Positions 21,851 through 32,380 of a stretch of 64,000 bases of DNA are shown here, piece by piece (position 1 is the first letter of the stretch; each line of letters begins with the position of its first letter). The position numbers were made by a program, and so were the translations under genes. This stretch comes from Symsagittifera roscoffensis. Its lineage: Eukaryota; Xenacoelomorpha; Acoela; Convolutidae. The notes beneath the pieces are model-generated. The model was not told where the DNA came from. It did not search any database and saw nothing but the letters and a program-made list of their open reading frames with translations. The DNA lies in NCBI RefSeq assembly GCF_963678635.1, contig NC_087065.1, positions 56,014,397 to 56,078,396 on the forward strand, written 5' to 3'.

Positions 21851-22420
21851 ACAAGAATAGTCGGCTACTGTGCAAGTAGCACAGAATGTTCCGACAACAA
21901 TCTTAAGAAACATACAAAAAAAATCAAATTAGTGATAAAAAGATCTGAACGAAAAAAAAAAACAGAATGTAGGCATATTTGAGAGTAATCGTAAAATAGA
22001 TCAACTGGAAAATAGTATCGAAAAAAAATAAAATCTGAAAAATTTCAAAAACGTTTTCAAATCTTTTTGAAGAAAATTTTTAAATTTTTAAATTTTGGTT
22101 CCAAAAATTGCGCTAAGAACACCAAAAACTGCCGTAATTTGAGTTCACTACGTTTTTACCTCTGAAATTAAGCGTAAGTAAGCTATTGTAAGCGTTCTTG
22201 GTCACCTAATTATCTCGAAATTAAACCAAAAATAAAAAAAATTTCAAACCGGTTTTTCTCGACACTATGAAAGAAATTACAAAATTTTTTAATGTGGTTC
22301 AAATCACGACTGAAAGTCCTTTGATATGATATATCACTCAACCCAATTGATCATTATTTGCATTGTGTGAAAAACAAAAAGCAAAAAAACTAAAAGACAC
22401 TCGAATACAAACTTTCTCCA
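21851..22420 (+). repeat. Family C repeat with terminal hairpin
   Basis: Begins with ACAAGAATAGTCGGCTACTG, a stem CTGTGC/GCACAG with AAGTA loop, then GAATGTTCCGAC. It continues with CCGGTTTTTCTCGACACT and GATATGATATATCACTCAAC near 22330. The same order is found at 35107-35700 and, in part, at 31962-32380. Confidence 0.7.
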
Positions 22421-23250
22421 ATTGATGTTTAATTCATTATCAATGGTCGGAACAACAACTTTAATGATCGCTGAAGAGCATTTGAGAATGAATTGACCTT
22501 TTTTGGAAGAAAATAAGAGTACAAAATCCCTTTTGAAGGAAGCATAAACCTACAAAATCCTTTTCAGATGTTCCTGTTGTGAAACTAAATCTAATTGGTC
22601 ACGAGCGAAAAACTGATTTTTGAAAAGATGATTTATAAAAAGCGTCAATTTGTAACCTGTTTCTTCATATTACAATGCAATGATCACAAAAAAGTTAATT
22701 TACAGAATGCTAGAAACTCACCGAACAGTAATTTTGACAAGTTTGGGTAAATATTTAATTCATAATTTGATTCTTAAACAATTAAAACAAAAACAAGTTT
22801 CTGTGTGAAATCAATGAAAATTAAACTGCATCTGCCTTAGCTGTGAATCATAAAAACACTTTTCATTTGATTTTGCATCCCGTCATCATTGCAATAATTA
22901 AAACATGATGAAAATTTTCAGCAGATAGATACTCATCAGCGCAAAGAGCATGTTCGTAAGCTTTCTTTATGCTGTAAATGGTTGGTCCACCAGATGATCA
23001 AGGAAAGCAACTTGTTTTTTTTTCAAAAATTCTGTTTTAAATTACTTGTATCATAGCTATGGCACAAGCTTGAATTATAAACACGTTTTTATTGATCGCT
23101 CATGCATCCGGTAAAAAACTATTTGTCCTTAGCGTAGTAGAACTTAACAGTGAATTTTTTTTTCGACGCATTCTTGGTAAGAGTTGCTGCTAAATGTCAT
23201 CTGAGAATATGACCCTTTACCTTTGTTTTTTTTAACCGAGCACCTCAGGA
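22421..23250. other. AT-rich spacer, nothing supported
   Basis: No repeat family or open frame stands out. Confidence 0.4.
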
Positions 23251-23289
23251 AACATGTCTGTTAGTAATTACCACAGATGCGAAAAAATG

Positions 23290-23511
23290 ATTTGTCTGAA
23301 AACCATGCTATCAAGAGTCGGTCTTATAGACCTTCTGAAAGTTACGTATCTCAGGCACAATCATTTCCTTGCAAATGACGATAGTTTGAGCTTCTTGATA
23401 GTAGGCATTGAAAGTTCTCTTGAACTCAATAACCATTGTGGAACTTCTTGAAATCAAAAAGCTTGAAGTTGTATGTGGGAACATACGATTTATCCCAAGA
23501 AAAGTTTTCAA
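23290..23511 (-). pseudogene. Possible piggyBac-like transposase fragment
   Basis: The minus-strand frame 23511-23311 contains VIEFKRTFNAYYQEAQTIV then CKEMIVPE, and the adjacent frame continues RYVTFRRSIRP. The spacing resembles the piggyBac transposase block in which a YY-x-P stretch is followed by an IDE-M-V-PF-GR...F motif. The catalytic aspartate position is cysteine here, and a frame change follows. No TTAA-flanked ends were found. The overlapping plus-strand frame at 23254-23451 is taken as its shadow. A chance resemblance is possible. Confidence 0.25.
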
Positions 23512-23519
23512 AAGTGATT

Positions 23520-24280
23520 TAATTGAAAAAACTTTGGGATAAATCTAATGTCGATCACCACAAATGTTCCCTGGCACAAATTGATACACAAGTTTTAATC
23601 ATCTTGGAATTTTAAATGAAAAACGACCGCATTCCATCTGTCAAACAAAACTACCTTGAAACTGAGCAAAAGGACCAAGAAGCGGAAATGTCACAAAACC
23701 AGACCCCAGACAGTAGCGGTTTTTTCCTTACTACCAAGTCATGAATTTTGTTCTCCCAAAAAAACTAAAAGCATGTCAATTACATCAGCAGTTAACGAAG
23801 GTTACTCTCAAACGCAACTCTACTTTCACGACCAAATCTGCTCAACAATTTGACTGCTTCAATAATTCGATTCCATCAAAACGGCTTCGTTTTCTCGACT
23901 GTCATTGAGAGATGCTTATAAAAATCAAATATCTCCTGATCTGTCGTTTCTGTGCTGCCTATGGATAGACATGGAAAAGTTAAACCGCTTCAGTATACGG
24001 GCTGCGTACTTGATGGCAGTGATTCAGCTTGTATAGTTTTGTACGCTTGTCCAAGATCTCTAATTGACAATTCCATTAACAACATATGCGGTCTAAAAAG
24101 CTTGATGAAAAAAATCTACATAACTGACTCATAGCTTCCACTGATAGCTTCCACTTTAGATACAAATCTAGTGATCAAGCTTGAACTCAGACGAGTTTGT
24201 CAAACGGAGGTTTCAACTACTTAAACTGGAAATCGAAAACTATTCAGATCAATGTACAATCCCCCCTCCAAATTGATGAT
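23520..24280. other. Spacer with short unassigned frames
   Basis: Short plus-strand frames (23656-23853 and 23952-24134) show no family features and no repetition elsewhere. Nothing further is supported. Confidence 0.35.
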
Positions 24281-24284
24281 TCAG

Positions 24285-24307
24285 TGGGGGAGGGGGGGGG
24301 GGGGGGA
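24285..24307 (+). repeat. G-tract
   Basis: A nearly pure run of G just outside or at the end of the 3' LTR of the second Gypsy element, followed by AGAAAAAA. Confidence 0.9.
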
Positions 24308-24309
24308 GA

Positions 24310-24604
24310 AAAAATACAAATTTTTAGGATTTAACTTTGAGTATACCTTACATTTATAGAAAAAAAAACAATTTATTTAGAGAAATTTGAATTAAAATAC
24401 GTTAGTTTAGGTTATTAACATCATTCGAATACAATACCAGTTAAAAATTATGACAGCTAGTATTATGCGCGCGTTTTTTCAAAACACATACATTATACAG
24501 ATATAATGTTGACCTTGATAGCTTGAGTTAAGAATATAGTACATAATACGTAATAAACATACGTTACATTCTTATGTCAACACTCTCCGCTACACTCCCC
24601 CTTC
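24310..24604 (-). mobile_element. 3' LTR and polypurine tract of Gypsy copy 2
   Basis: On the minus strand GAAGGGGGAG (24604-24595) is followed by TGTAGCGGAGAGTGTTG, the LTR start. The first 80-90 bases match the 5' LTR from 30359 (ATTACGTATT, GCTATCAAGGTCA). After AAGGTCA the two sequences stop matching, so the end of this LTR is uncertain. Confidence 0.7.
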
Positions 24605-24768
24605 ATTAATTCAGAATGTTTGGTTATCAATTCACTGCCTCAATAACATATAAGTACATAGTATTCCAGCTTAGTAAATTATCTAAACTTTCTATTGATA
24701 GTATTTTTTATCACTTTTGCTCGTTTCTGGGCGAGTTTTAAACAGTAAAACTTAGTGAACGTTTCATT

Positions 24769-26230
24769 TCATAGGCTCACCAACTCTTCCAACATCTGAT
24801 GATAGTTTTCTGTCATACTAATCGCCGACAGCTCGTCCGCGATATCCAAATCGTCCGTCACCATCGGTCCACTAAAATCACCACTCACGTTAGCTGTGTC
24901 TGCGACCACTTGTTTGATCGCGCTGTCTGTCCTGTTTCTCGACCGTAATTCGTTTGCTCTTTGATCGGCGAATCGCTGACTGAAACCACCGTAAGGCCCG
25001 TCGCCTTCGGCATCTGATTGCAAGAAAATGATGTCAATGGTGACATTACCGTTGCTTGAGCTCTAAACTGCGTATGTGGCAAAATTACCACTGGCTTCGG
25101 GGCTGATTGAGGTGTCCCTCCGGCTACAGTGGCAGCCTTTTCCGACAGGATCCCAAATTTGATCCGCTTTGCACTCTGTGTGGGCTATTTTCGCTTTCGG
25201 TCATAACTCTATCGCATAACTCCTTTCTTGGATCGTCGATGGCTTCTCTAGTTCGCTCAATTTAGGCCTGAGCCGCATCGATCAATTTACACAATCCGGG
25301 TTCTTCCGACTGTTTCAGATACGGGCCTCTAGCCCCTGATAAAGTGATTGTAGGCGGAATCCACAATCGTATTCCCCTGCGAATCTGTTACTAAAACTAT
25401 TCCCTTCGAATGCGTGTTGACTTTCCTTAACTTGTTTAGTACATCAACAACTTGTCCCCTGAGAAATAAGTGTCTTCCGCATTGTTTTTGTTACTCTGTA
25501 GTTTTTTTTCGGAGTCAGCTGTTCCTTTTTCGGTGCTCCACGATCTCCGATATTAGTCGCTCCCCTTGGACGGTTGGTCGTTTTAAAAAGTGAGGGCTCC
25601 TTTCAGCAACTTTTTGGCTTCGTCCTCCGGGCTGTCCTTCGACATGATCGCGTTTATGGTGGTAGCATCCGTTGTAACAACGCTTGTGAAAAAGTTGTTC
25701 CTCCAGGAACTTCAAAGTCTTTCGTTCACATAGCGTTCAAGTTTTATGGCGTACACTCGGCTTTGATGTTCTAGCCAACAGGCTACTAGTTTCTTCAGGT
25801 TCTGCCGAGTTTCATTTGAGGGAGATCTGATCCCGCCACTTTAATAGTTTTGTCCACGTTCATTGCCGTTACTGTGATTGTATTGCTGGCAGTTATTTTA
25901 ATTCCTGTAACTCCGCTGCCTTCCGCGGGTCATTGGGCTCTTTCGCGGCAAATTCGTAGCCGTTGGCATGCCAACATTCTTACGTCCCGTTGACTGTAGC
26001 TTCCCATAATCCGGAATTTTTTCACCTAAGCTTATTGAAAAATCAGAGTGATGAATCACGTTTCCGGAAACCAACGTAATTGTATGATCTGTCTCTTGCA
26101 CAATTTTCTTGGTCATAATTTTAGAATAGAATTCCGATTTTAAGCAATTCTGATTTTTCAAAAACAAATAATAACCTTCGTTCTGAGCGCTCAAAACCGG
26201 CGCTTTTTTTCGGCGTGATTTTGCAAAAGA
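24769..26230 (-). pseudogene. Gypsy copy 2: integrase C-terminus and terminal frame
   Basis: The frame at 26194-25898 holds NEGYYLFLKNQN and ETDHTITLVSGNVIHHSDF, the beta-rich C-terminal part expected after a retroviral-type integrase core. The frame at 25715-25515 continues as a basic linker. At 25023-24769 the segment VTDDLDIADELSAISM matches the end of the 252-codon frame at 768-1526, so the terminal frame is present but fragmented here. Confidence 0.65.
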
Positions 26231-26384
26231 TGTTCGATCCGGTCATATATGCCCATCGTTGTCGCATCGTCTGGTAATATGTAATTCTGCATTACTTGAG
26301 CCGGAAGCATCTTTTTGAACTTATCTAAGAAGCTAGCACATTTTTCCAAGACAGGTTACCTGATGACGTAGATCTAGTTACCGT

Positions 26385-27100
26385 TTACCAAACCGTGTTT
26401 GGCTTCCGGCCAAAACGTGTTTCAAACGGCAAACATCCCGTTGACTGATGATTTGTTTTTCGACTAATAAACAGTATCTTATTAATCGGCGATTTTAAGG
26501 CCTTGAACAATTCCCGTATTGTTCGAATACACCATTCGACAAACCCTGTTGCAATATGGTTCCCCGCTGCAAATACCAATCAAATCTTGTTTTCGCGGAA
26601 AATTCACAGATGAAATTCGAAATGAACCCAGAGCCTTGGTCTGTTCTGAAAACTCTCGGATTATCGTGTAAGGCAATATAACTCTCCATAACTTTTTTAA
26701 TCATTAAATCGTTGTTTGGTAGTAATTTGGATTGAAGGAAATTTAGAAAATCTATCTATGCAAACAAGTATATACTTATTCACCCCCCAACCAGCGGCAA
26801 CGGTCTCTAAAATTATTTGTTCCTCTTGATTAGCTTCTTCTAACGTATCAAGTTTCTAAATGTCCCCCTGGGGAATGAACGAATTCAAATTCTTACCAGA
26901 TTTGATGCAATCTCGACAGTTCGCTGCCATCGATTGAAATTGGCGGTTCATATGAGGCCATCACAAATAACTATCCACCACCTCCTTCATTTTCCACACT
27001 TCAGAGTGACCCTTGAGGAGCCTCATCATAATCGGTGCTCTTAGTTATAGCGGCATCACCATCCTATCGTCCAGAAACAATATCGTTGGATGTGTGTAGC
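26385..27100 (-). pseudogene. Gypsy copy 2: integrase zinc domain and DDE core
   Basis: On the minus strand a zinc-domain remnant reads VVDSYL, WPHMNRQFQSMAANCRDC (about 27000-26890), then YILVCIDRFSKFP (first catalytic Asp), FRTDQGSGFISNF (second Asp) and GFVEWCIRTIRELF (the Glu position). Three overlapping short frames at 26385-26704 are the same domain broken by frame changes. Integrase joins the cDNA ends to host DNA in the nucleus. The key acidic residues are still visible, but the frame is destroyed. Confidence 0.8.
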
Positions 27101-27549
27101 TTGTCGAGGTTATTTGGAAAGTAGGGTCCTAACTCTCGAATTGGTTTATTTTATCCGATTGTAATGCATCAGCGATAAAATTTAATATTTAATCTGCTTG
27201 AGTAAGAATCGCAATGAATTCAGCATCGAAAAACTCTGGCCGATCAAAGAAAGTAGACGGAAAGACTTCCATTGGAATTAATGTTTATTCAGCCGACGCT
27301 TTCGGAAGGAATTAGTCCCGTGGATGTTTATCGTAGGTAATGCGTGGGTCTCCTTCCCATTTTCAGTTTCTTGAATGGTAGGATTCCTTCTCAGTGGAAT
27401 AACTAATTTACAAATTTTGAAATTTTTTGTACGTACGTGACCAGCAGTAAAAAATTTGACCAAATGACAACTTCAAAATGCGTCGATTAGTTTCTTCAAT
27501 GCTTATTCTTTCCGATGACGTAACTCTTAGTCTATTTTTTTTCTTCAAG

Positions 27550-28420
27550 TTATGTCATTAGTTCGATCTTTTTCAGTGGTGTCAGTTTTAGCCGCTGTTT
27601 AAGGATCCCACTAATTGCAATAATTTGCGCTACTACGAGTGTGTTATCAAAGCCCGACTTTTTCGGAACTATTCCCACCGGATGCCCAGATAAATATTCT
27701 ACCAACCACATATTCTTTCCTGGAATATGCTCAATTTCATAGTCAAGCAGCCGGTCAACCCAGAGTACTAAACGAACTTGCATTGATAGATGATTAATGA
27801 TTGAATTAATGATCTAAGGTCAGTGATATTTTCAGGTTGTTTCATTTTCATGATGGACCCGACTTTTAGCTCTACCGGTATGGTTCCTTTCTTCTCAACA
27901 AGAAATCCCAACAACTCTAATTCCTTCACGAAAAAGGTGTTTTTGCTCCATTTAACCGCCGCAATATTTTGATCTAATATTTTTAGGACCCCCGAATTTT
28001 TTTCCAGTGGCGTTCCTCTGAACCCCGAGTTGCTTTCAGTATACTGTCGAGATACACGTGCACCCCTGTAGGTGGCCCAATATCGAGACCATCACTCGTT
28101 AAATTTCGTTGGTTATGTCTCCCAAACCATAGAGTCCCGTTTTATACCGATATGTTCCTGTTATATTACCCCCGACAATACTCAAGTTACATTGACGACT
28201 TTTTGTTTCGCTCGGTATTTTTTGAGATTACGCATACTTCAAATCGAAGTTTGAGAACCAAGTACGATCGTTTGTATTCCCGCTGATAGCTAAAGCTACG
28301 TTATCAATTAGTTCATTCATATTGGGCATCTGGTAGCAATTTCGGTAAAAAAGTTTAATTATTACTTACGAGCTCAACACTAATTTCACTGATCCGTCTC
28401 GTTTGGCGTTTACAACCGCT
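27550..28420 (-). pseudogene. Gypsy copy 2: reverse transcriptase with RNase H deletion
   Basis: On the minus strand the RT palm carries GVHVYLDSILKATRGS near 28060, where families normally have Y-x-DD; the second aspartate is serine here. Downstream, LELLGFLVEKKGTIP is the usual LGF...G...P connection. The reading then passes within about 60 bases to VDRLLDYEIEHIPGKNM and EYLSGHPVG (27783-27550), the tether after RNase H. The body of RNase H, still visible in copy 1 at 3-280, is therefore deleted. Multiple stops confirm inactivity. Confidence 0.8.
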
Positions 28421-28499
28421 GGTAACAAAAAACAATCTTCCGGACATTTCCTAATTTCACAAATTGACCCTCTCTTAGAAATTTACTGATTGTTTCTTC

Positions 28500-28938
28500 A
28501 ACTTTAGGCAAAAAATGGATTGGTACCCGTTTGCCTTTTACCTGATTTGGACCAACAATTCATGAAAATGCGCTCTCACTTCACATTTTCTTAACGCTCT
28601 CTTCCGTTCAAATGAGACTTCCAGTTCTTCAAAATATGCTTAATGAACTTATGTTGATTTAGAGAAAATGGTATATCCGAGCTGTTAGTTCTTTGCTCAT
28701 TCTCGTCAACGGAACGCACCATATGTTTCTGCCGGATTTCACTTTTCAATTGAGGTAGAACCTTGTTGCCAATAACATTCCGTTGAACGCCTTCGGTGAT
28801 AAACAAGTCCGCGTTTTCCGCCAACCAACCTTCAGACTCAACGTCGATAAATATTCTCCCGATTATCTTGATCATATCATAAGTTGCGCTGTAAAATGGG
28901 TTTTTCAAATTGCCTGGCACCAATCGGGTTGATAGCAA
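28500..28938 (-). pseudogene. Gypsy copy 2: aspartic protease region
   Basis: The frame 28938-28591 holds DVESEGWLAENADLFITEGV then QRNVIGNKVLPQL, corresponding to the C-terminal half of a retropepsin (the usual N-L-L-G-x-D-x-L-P block, here NVIGNKVLPQL). The catalytic DS/TG should lie just upstream, where the frame is broken. I could not see it. Confidence 0.6.
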
Positions 28939-29003
28939 TCTGCCCTGAGTTTTAAATTCATGTAAATTTGTCTGGGAGATAAATGAATCTGGACTTGCCT
29001 AAT

Positions 29004-29345
29004 CTATTTAAAATTCCGATTGCCAATGTTTTTTTTTCTCATCTTAACGTCTAACAGTTTCCTACTTTCGTTTCCTGCTTTGTCCCAGACTGTTTTTATC
29101 GCAAACACACCAACCTCTTTGTCATTCTTCTCCTTATCCCACTTTTGGGTTACCTTCGTTTCATACTGTGTGAACTCAAAACCGTCTACTTGATTCACCG
29201 AACACTTTTTAAAATGCTTCGCAAAAAGTCCGCGCCCGATGCAATTATGACTAATAATGTTTCTCACGGAACATTTTTCGCAATGGTTTGGTTTAAACCA
29301 AATCCCACAATTATGACACTTGTCTTGATTTTGGCCCTGTACGTC
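29004..29345 (-). pseudogene. Gypsy copy 2: gag zinc knuckle
   Basis: On the minus strand near 29325-29215 the reading CHNCGIWFKPNHCEKCS is followed by HNCIGRGLFAKHFKKC. This pattern (C-x2-C-G...H-C-x2-C, then C...G..AKHF..C) is the nucleocapsid double knuckle typical of Mag-like Gypsy gag proteins that bind genomic RNA. The frame continues from 29267 to 29004 without known motifs. Confidence 0.75.
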
Positions 29346-30149
29346 ATTCAGTGACTCTTTCTTGATGTACCCTGACTGTTGACTTCCCGCGGTATTCTGT
29401 CGCCCGGGGTTAAACTTATTTCTCCCGAACTTTGGTAGGCCCTGTCAACTATATTGTACATCGTTTCGCCTCTCTTTCTCACCACTGCGAAATGTAAGTA
29501 ATCCACCGGCGCTAGCGTTTCCATACACTGTTGTTTACGAATTTCTCCATTCCGTATGTTGAAAATAAACACGTCTCTCACTATAGACTCCTCTTTCGGA
29601 CCAAAGTCTCATCCTCGGAATAAATAAGTTAATGCTCCAAAGAACTGTTCCATCCCCTCGTTTTCTCGTCGTTTTATTCCGAATAAGATAAAACTATGGT
29701 TTGTGACATTTGGTTTTTTTTTGACAAGCCTCCACCGGCAACATCCATAACTCCGTGAAGTTTATCTTCACAATCGGCTTACTGGGATATTTCTGGTAAA
29801 AGCTTCCTTCTCCCTGTTTTCCCAAAGACTTCAACGTTTTGTCCGATTATCCCCTGGTACTTCCCTGAAAAGTCTTTACTCTTCGTGAAACCTACGGGTT
29901 TCTCCTTCTCACCATACTCGTGCAGCCGTTTCAATCGGGCTTCCATTTATGTTCTCACTTGAGCTTCCTCCGTACCAATAGGTTCTTCCAAGGTCAGGTA
30001 AATATGTTCCGGCAACGAATTTTCAGCGAATAGATCGTCAATATCTATTTATGCGCCAAATTTTCCCAGGGTAGCTGCGGATCTTGAGTTGGTCCGTTCC
30101 AAAAAACATCTAGGCTACGATTGTTTGCTTCCGTTTGTGACTGCGCCAT
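29346..30149 (-). pseudogene. Gypsy copy 2: gag N-terminal region
   Basis: An ATG at 30149 on the minus strand starts MAQSQTEANNRSLDVFWNG, which reaches a TAA after about 33 codons. The same frame then reads on with further stops (NSLPEHIYLTLEEPIGTEE, then LKRLHEYGEKEKPVGF). The stops make it non-functional. Confidence 0.6.
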
Positions 30150-30359
30150 CTAGAAGTATATTTATTGGTTGCCTACCGACGTACGTTGTTTACAAAGAAA
30201 CGTAAATAAAACAACTTGAATTTTTTTTAGGTCACCAGCACCAATGGCTGAACACACAGCACAGTTCACGACCTCTACCATAATGACCTTGATAGCATGA
30301 GTTAATAATATAATACAGAATACGTAATGAACATAAGTTACATAACACTCTCCACTACA
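30150..30359 (-). mobile_element. 5' LTR and leader of Gypsy copy 2
   Basis: The minus strand begins TGTAGTGGAGAGTGTTATG at 30359 and matches the 3' LTR for about 75-90 bases, to GCTATCAAGGTCA. The rest to the gag ATG has no counterpart in the 3' LTR and may be leader, a primer binding region I cannot assign, or a different LTR subfamily. Confidence 0.65.
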
Positions 30360-30369
30360 AGGTCAATTA

Positions 30370-31410
30370 TGGAACTCAAGGTACCTGCATTCTTGAGAGA
30401 AAACGGTTTCTCGATTTAAAAATCGACAATGATGTTATTCGAAAAAAGCTTCTTAGTTTTATAGCATGACTTTTTGAACCGCTCAGTAAATTAGACTCAT
30501 TCATTTTTCGTCTACGAAAACCCTTTCTTCTGCAGCAATGGACCCAAAAAGGAATCATGTCCCAGATTCTTCCTTTTTGGAAGACTTCTGTAGTGGAAAA
30601 CGGAATTCGACATGTGACACTGAATCTGTCATTCGCCGAGAAAGGCAAAAACTTTTTTAGATACAAAACTTGAAATAATTAAATGATTTGCTACTTCGGC
30701 AAAGTGAACAAAAAATTGTTGTATAAACTTTGATTTAATTTTTTTGTGTTTACCTCAACATGTACCTGATCTTTCCTCTTAACTTCAACGCTAAATAATT
30801 CTCTAAAGCTTACGCAAAAATCAATTGGTAAATAATTTTTTGATAAAATTTTTTATAGTTCTTTCGAATTCATGATAACCAGTTTCTGTTTTCGTATCGG
30901 ACTTGTTCAACAAGCATTTCTTAGCAAAAACTACGACTAGTTTTCTTTGTTCTAACATTGACCATTCTGCCTATAAAATCTAATTACTCTTAAAGTTATA
31001 AAAAAAATCAAGAAAGCAATAGAAAAAAACGGAAGAAGTAAAAACGCATAACTTTTCAACTACAAATCATGTAGAAAAATTCTGTTTACAAAAGGACTTT
31101 ATAAAATCGAAGGAGCCTCAATGATTTTTGGTCTGATCGTCAAAGATGACGAGAATCTGAAGAGAATTTTGGTATGTGTTATGTTTTTTTTGTCAAGCAT
31201 AATGAGAAACTACCAAGGCTTCTCGTATAAAGTTGAACGACGTATGAAATGAAACCTTTACAGTTTATTTGATACCAATTCGAGCGAAGGTGGGCTTGAG
31301 CAAAGAATTTGACTAGCGTTAGATATTTTAAAGAAATTTTTAACAGATGTTTTTTTTGAAGCAAACACTCTTTATTTTTGCCGAAAGAAATGCCGACAAT
31401 GAAAAAAGTT
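30370..31410. other. AT-rich spacer, nothing supported
   Basis: A 96-codon minus-strand frame (30666-30376) is basic and serine/phenylalanine rich, with no recognised family. It is not called. Confidence 0.35.
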
Positions 31411-31411
31411 T

Positions 31412-31480
31412 GCTTGGATCTGAATCAACCGTAGGACTTGAACACAGGTTTTTCAGAGTTCCCTTTGAGGACTATATAAT
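31412..31480 (-). repeat. tRNA-like fragment, minus strand (Gln-like)
   Basis: The minus strand reads AACTCTGAAAAACCTGTG then TTCAAGTCCTACGG, where GTGTTCAAGTCC is a good B box and ACTCTGA resembles the anticodon loop of tRNA-Gln. The 5' half and acceptor stem are not recognisable, so it is a decayed tRNA or SINE piece rather than a gene. Confidence 0.3.
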
Positions 31481-31961
31481 TTGATTTATTGGCAATAAAA
31501 AAAATGTTTTTTTTAAGCGAGTTAAAATTCTATATCCTATCAAATAACTTCTAAAACAAAATATTCGATGAATTTCTAAAACGCTCGTCATTTAACAATT
31601 TACGGGTAGAAGGGATAGGAGGGGGGAATCTTCTTGGTCTTTTTGTGTATATATCAGGAGGTCTGAAGTGAATGGAAACAACATTGACAACTCTTGTTTT
31701 CCATCATTGTGAGGAAACTAAGGGTTAGTTTTTGTAAAATAAAGGTAAAACAATAATAAAAAAGATTGAAATGGACCATCAAGTACCTGCTATTATGTTT
31801 AATTAAGTGATTTTACTTTAGATCTGACAAATAACAGCAATACAGATACAGGACTGTTCTTAGTTAGTTGCGCATTTGCAAAAACAAAAGTATTTTGACT
31901 CACTTGATAACCGCACTCAAAATTGCTTTGAAATAGTTACTCTTTAACAAAAAGTCTCAAA

Positions 31962-32380
31962 GACAAACAAGGATAGCCGGTTACTGTGCAAGTAGCGCAG
32001 GATATACCGACCATAATCTTAAAAAACACAATTTTTTTTTCAAGTTAGTGTCGTTTAGCGCTGCTTAGTGTGATAAAAGTAGCCGAACGAAAAACAAGAG
32101 ATTAGGCATTGTAAATTTAGCAAATTGAAAAACAACTTTTGTAGAAAAATGAGTAGAAACACGAACAAAAATTAATTTTTTTTATTTTCTTAAAAGTTTT
32201 TTTGAATTTTTGAAGTTTTTGATTCCAAAAAGTCGCTAAAATACTCATAAAAAACTAACTTTACTTAAATAAAGCCTAAATTTTTACGTTTTAAATTAAG
32301 CTATTGTAAGCTTTCAAGCTGTGATACTGCTACTGCTACTGAGAATTAAAAACTCCTATTGTTATTATAAATTATTCCTA
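31962..32380 (+). repeat. Family C repeat with terminal hairpin
   Basis: Starts AACAAGGATAGCCGGTTACT, with the stem CTGTGC/GCGCAG around AAGTA (one G-T pair), then the motif continuation ATACCGACC. It resembles 21851 and 35107 for several hundred bases. Confidence 0.65.

Larger units (their letters stand above)
24250..30359 (-). mobile_element. Ty3/Gypsy LTR retrotransposon, nearly full length, inactive
   Basis: A minus-strand element of about 6.1 kb in the order 5' LTR (from 30359), gag, protease, RT, RNase H remnant, integrase, pol tail, terminal frame, polypurine tract, 3' LTR. This PR-RT-RH-IN order is diagnostic of Ty3/Gypsy. The double-knuckle gag resembles Mag-like lineages, but I cannot place the clade firmly. 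Every domain is interrupted by stops or frame changes, so it is a fossil. It belongs to the same family as the partial element at 1-1.9 kb. The left boundary near 24250 is approximate. Confidence 0.85.

Noticed and set aside
21851-21895. Hammerhead ribozyme or Helitron 3' end for the hairpin motif
   Set aside because: There is no CTGATGAG...GAAA core for a hammerhead, and no CTRR terminus at a fixed distance after the hairpin for a Helitron.
30351-30360. CCACTACAA as a CACTA transposon terminus
   Set aside because: It is the reverse of the Gypsy LTR start TGTAGTGG, confirmed by the matching 3' LTR and polypurine tract.
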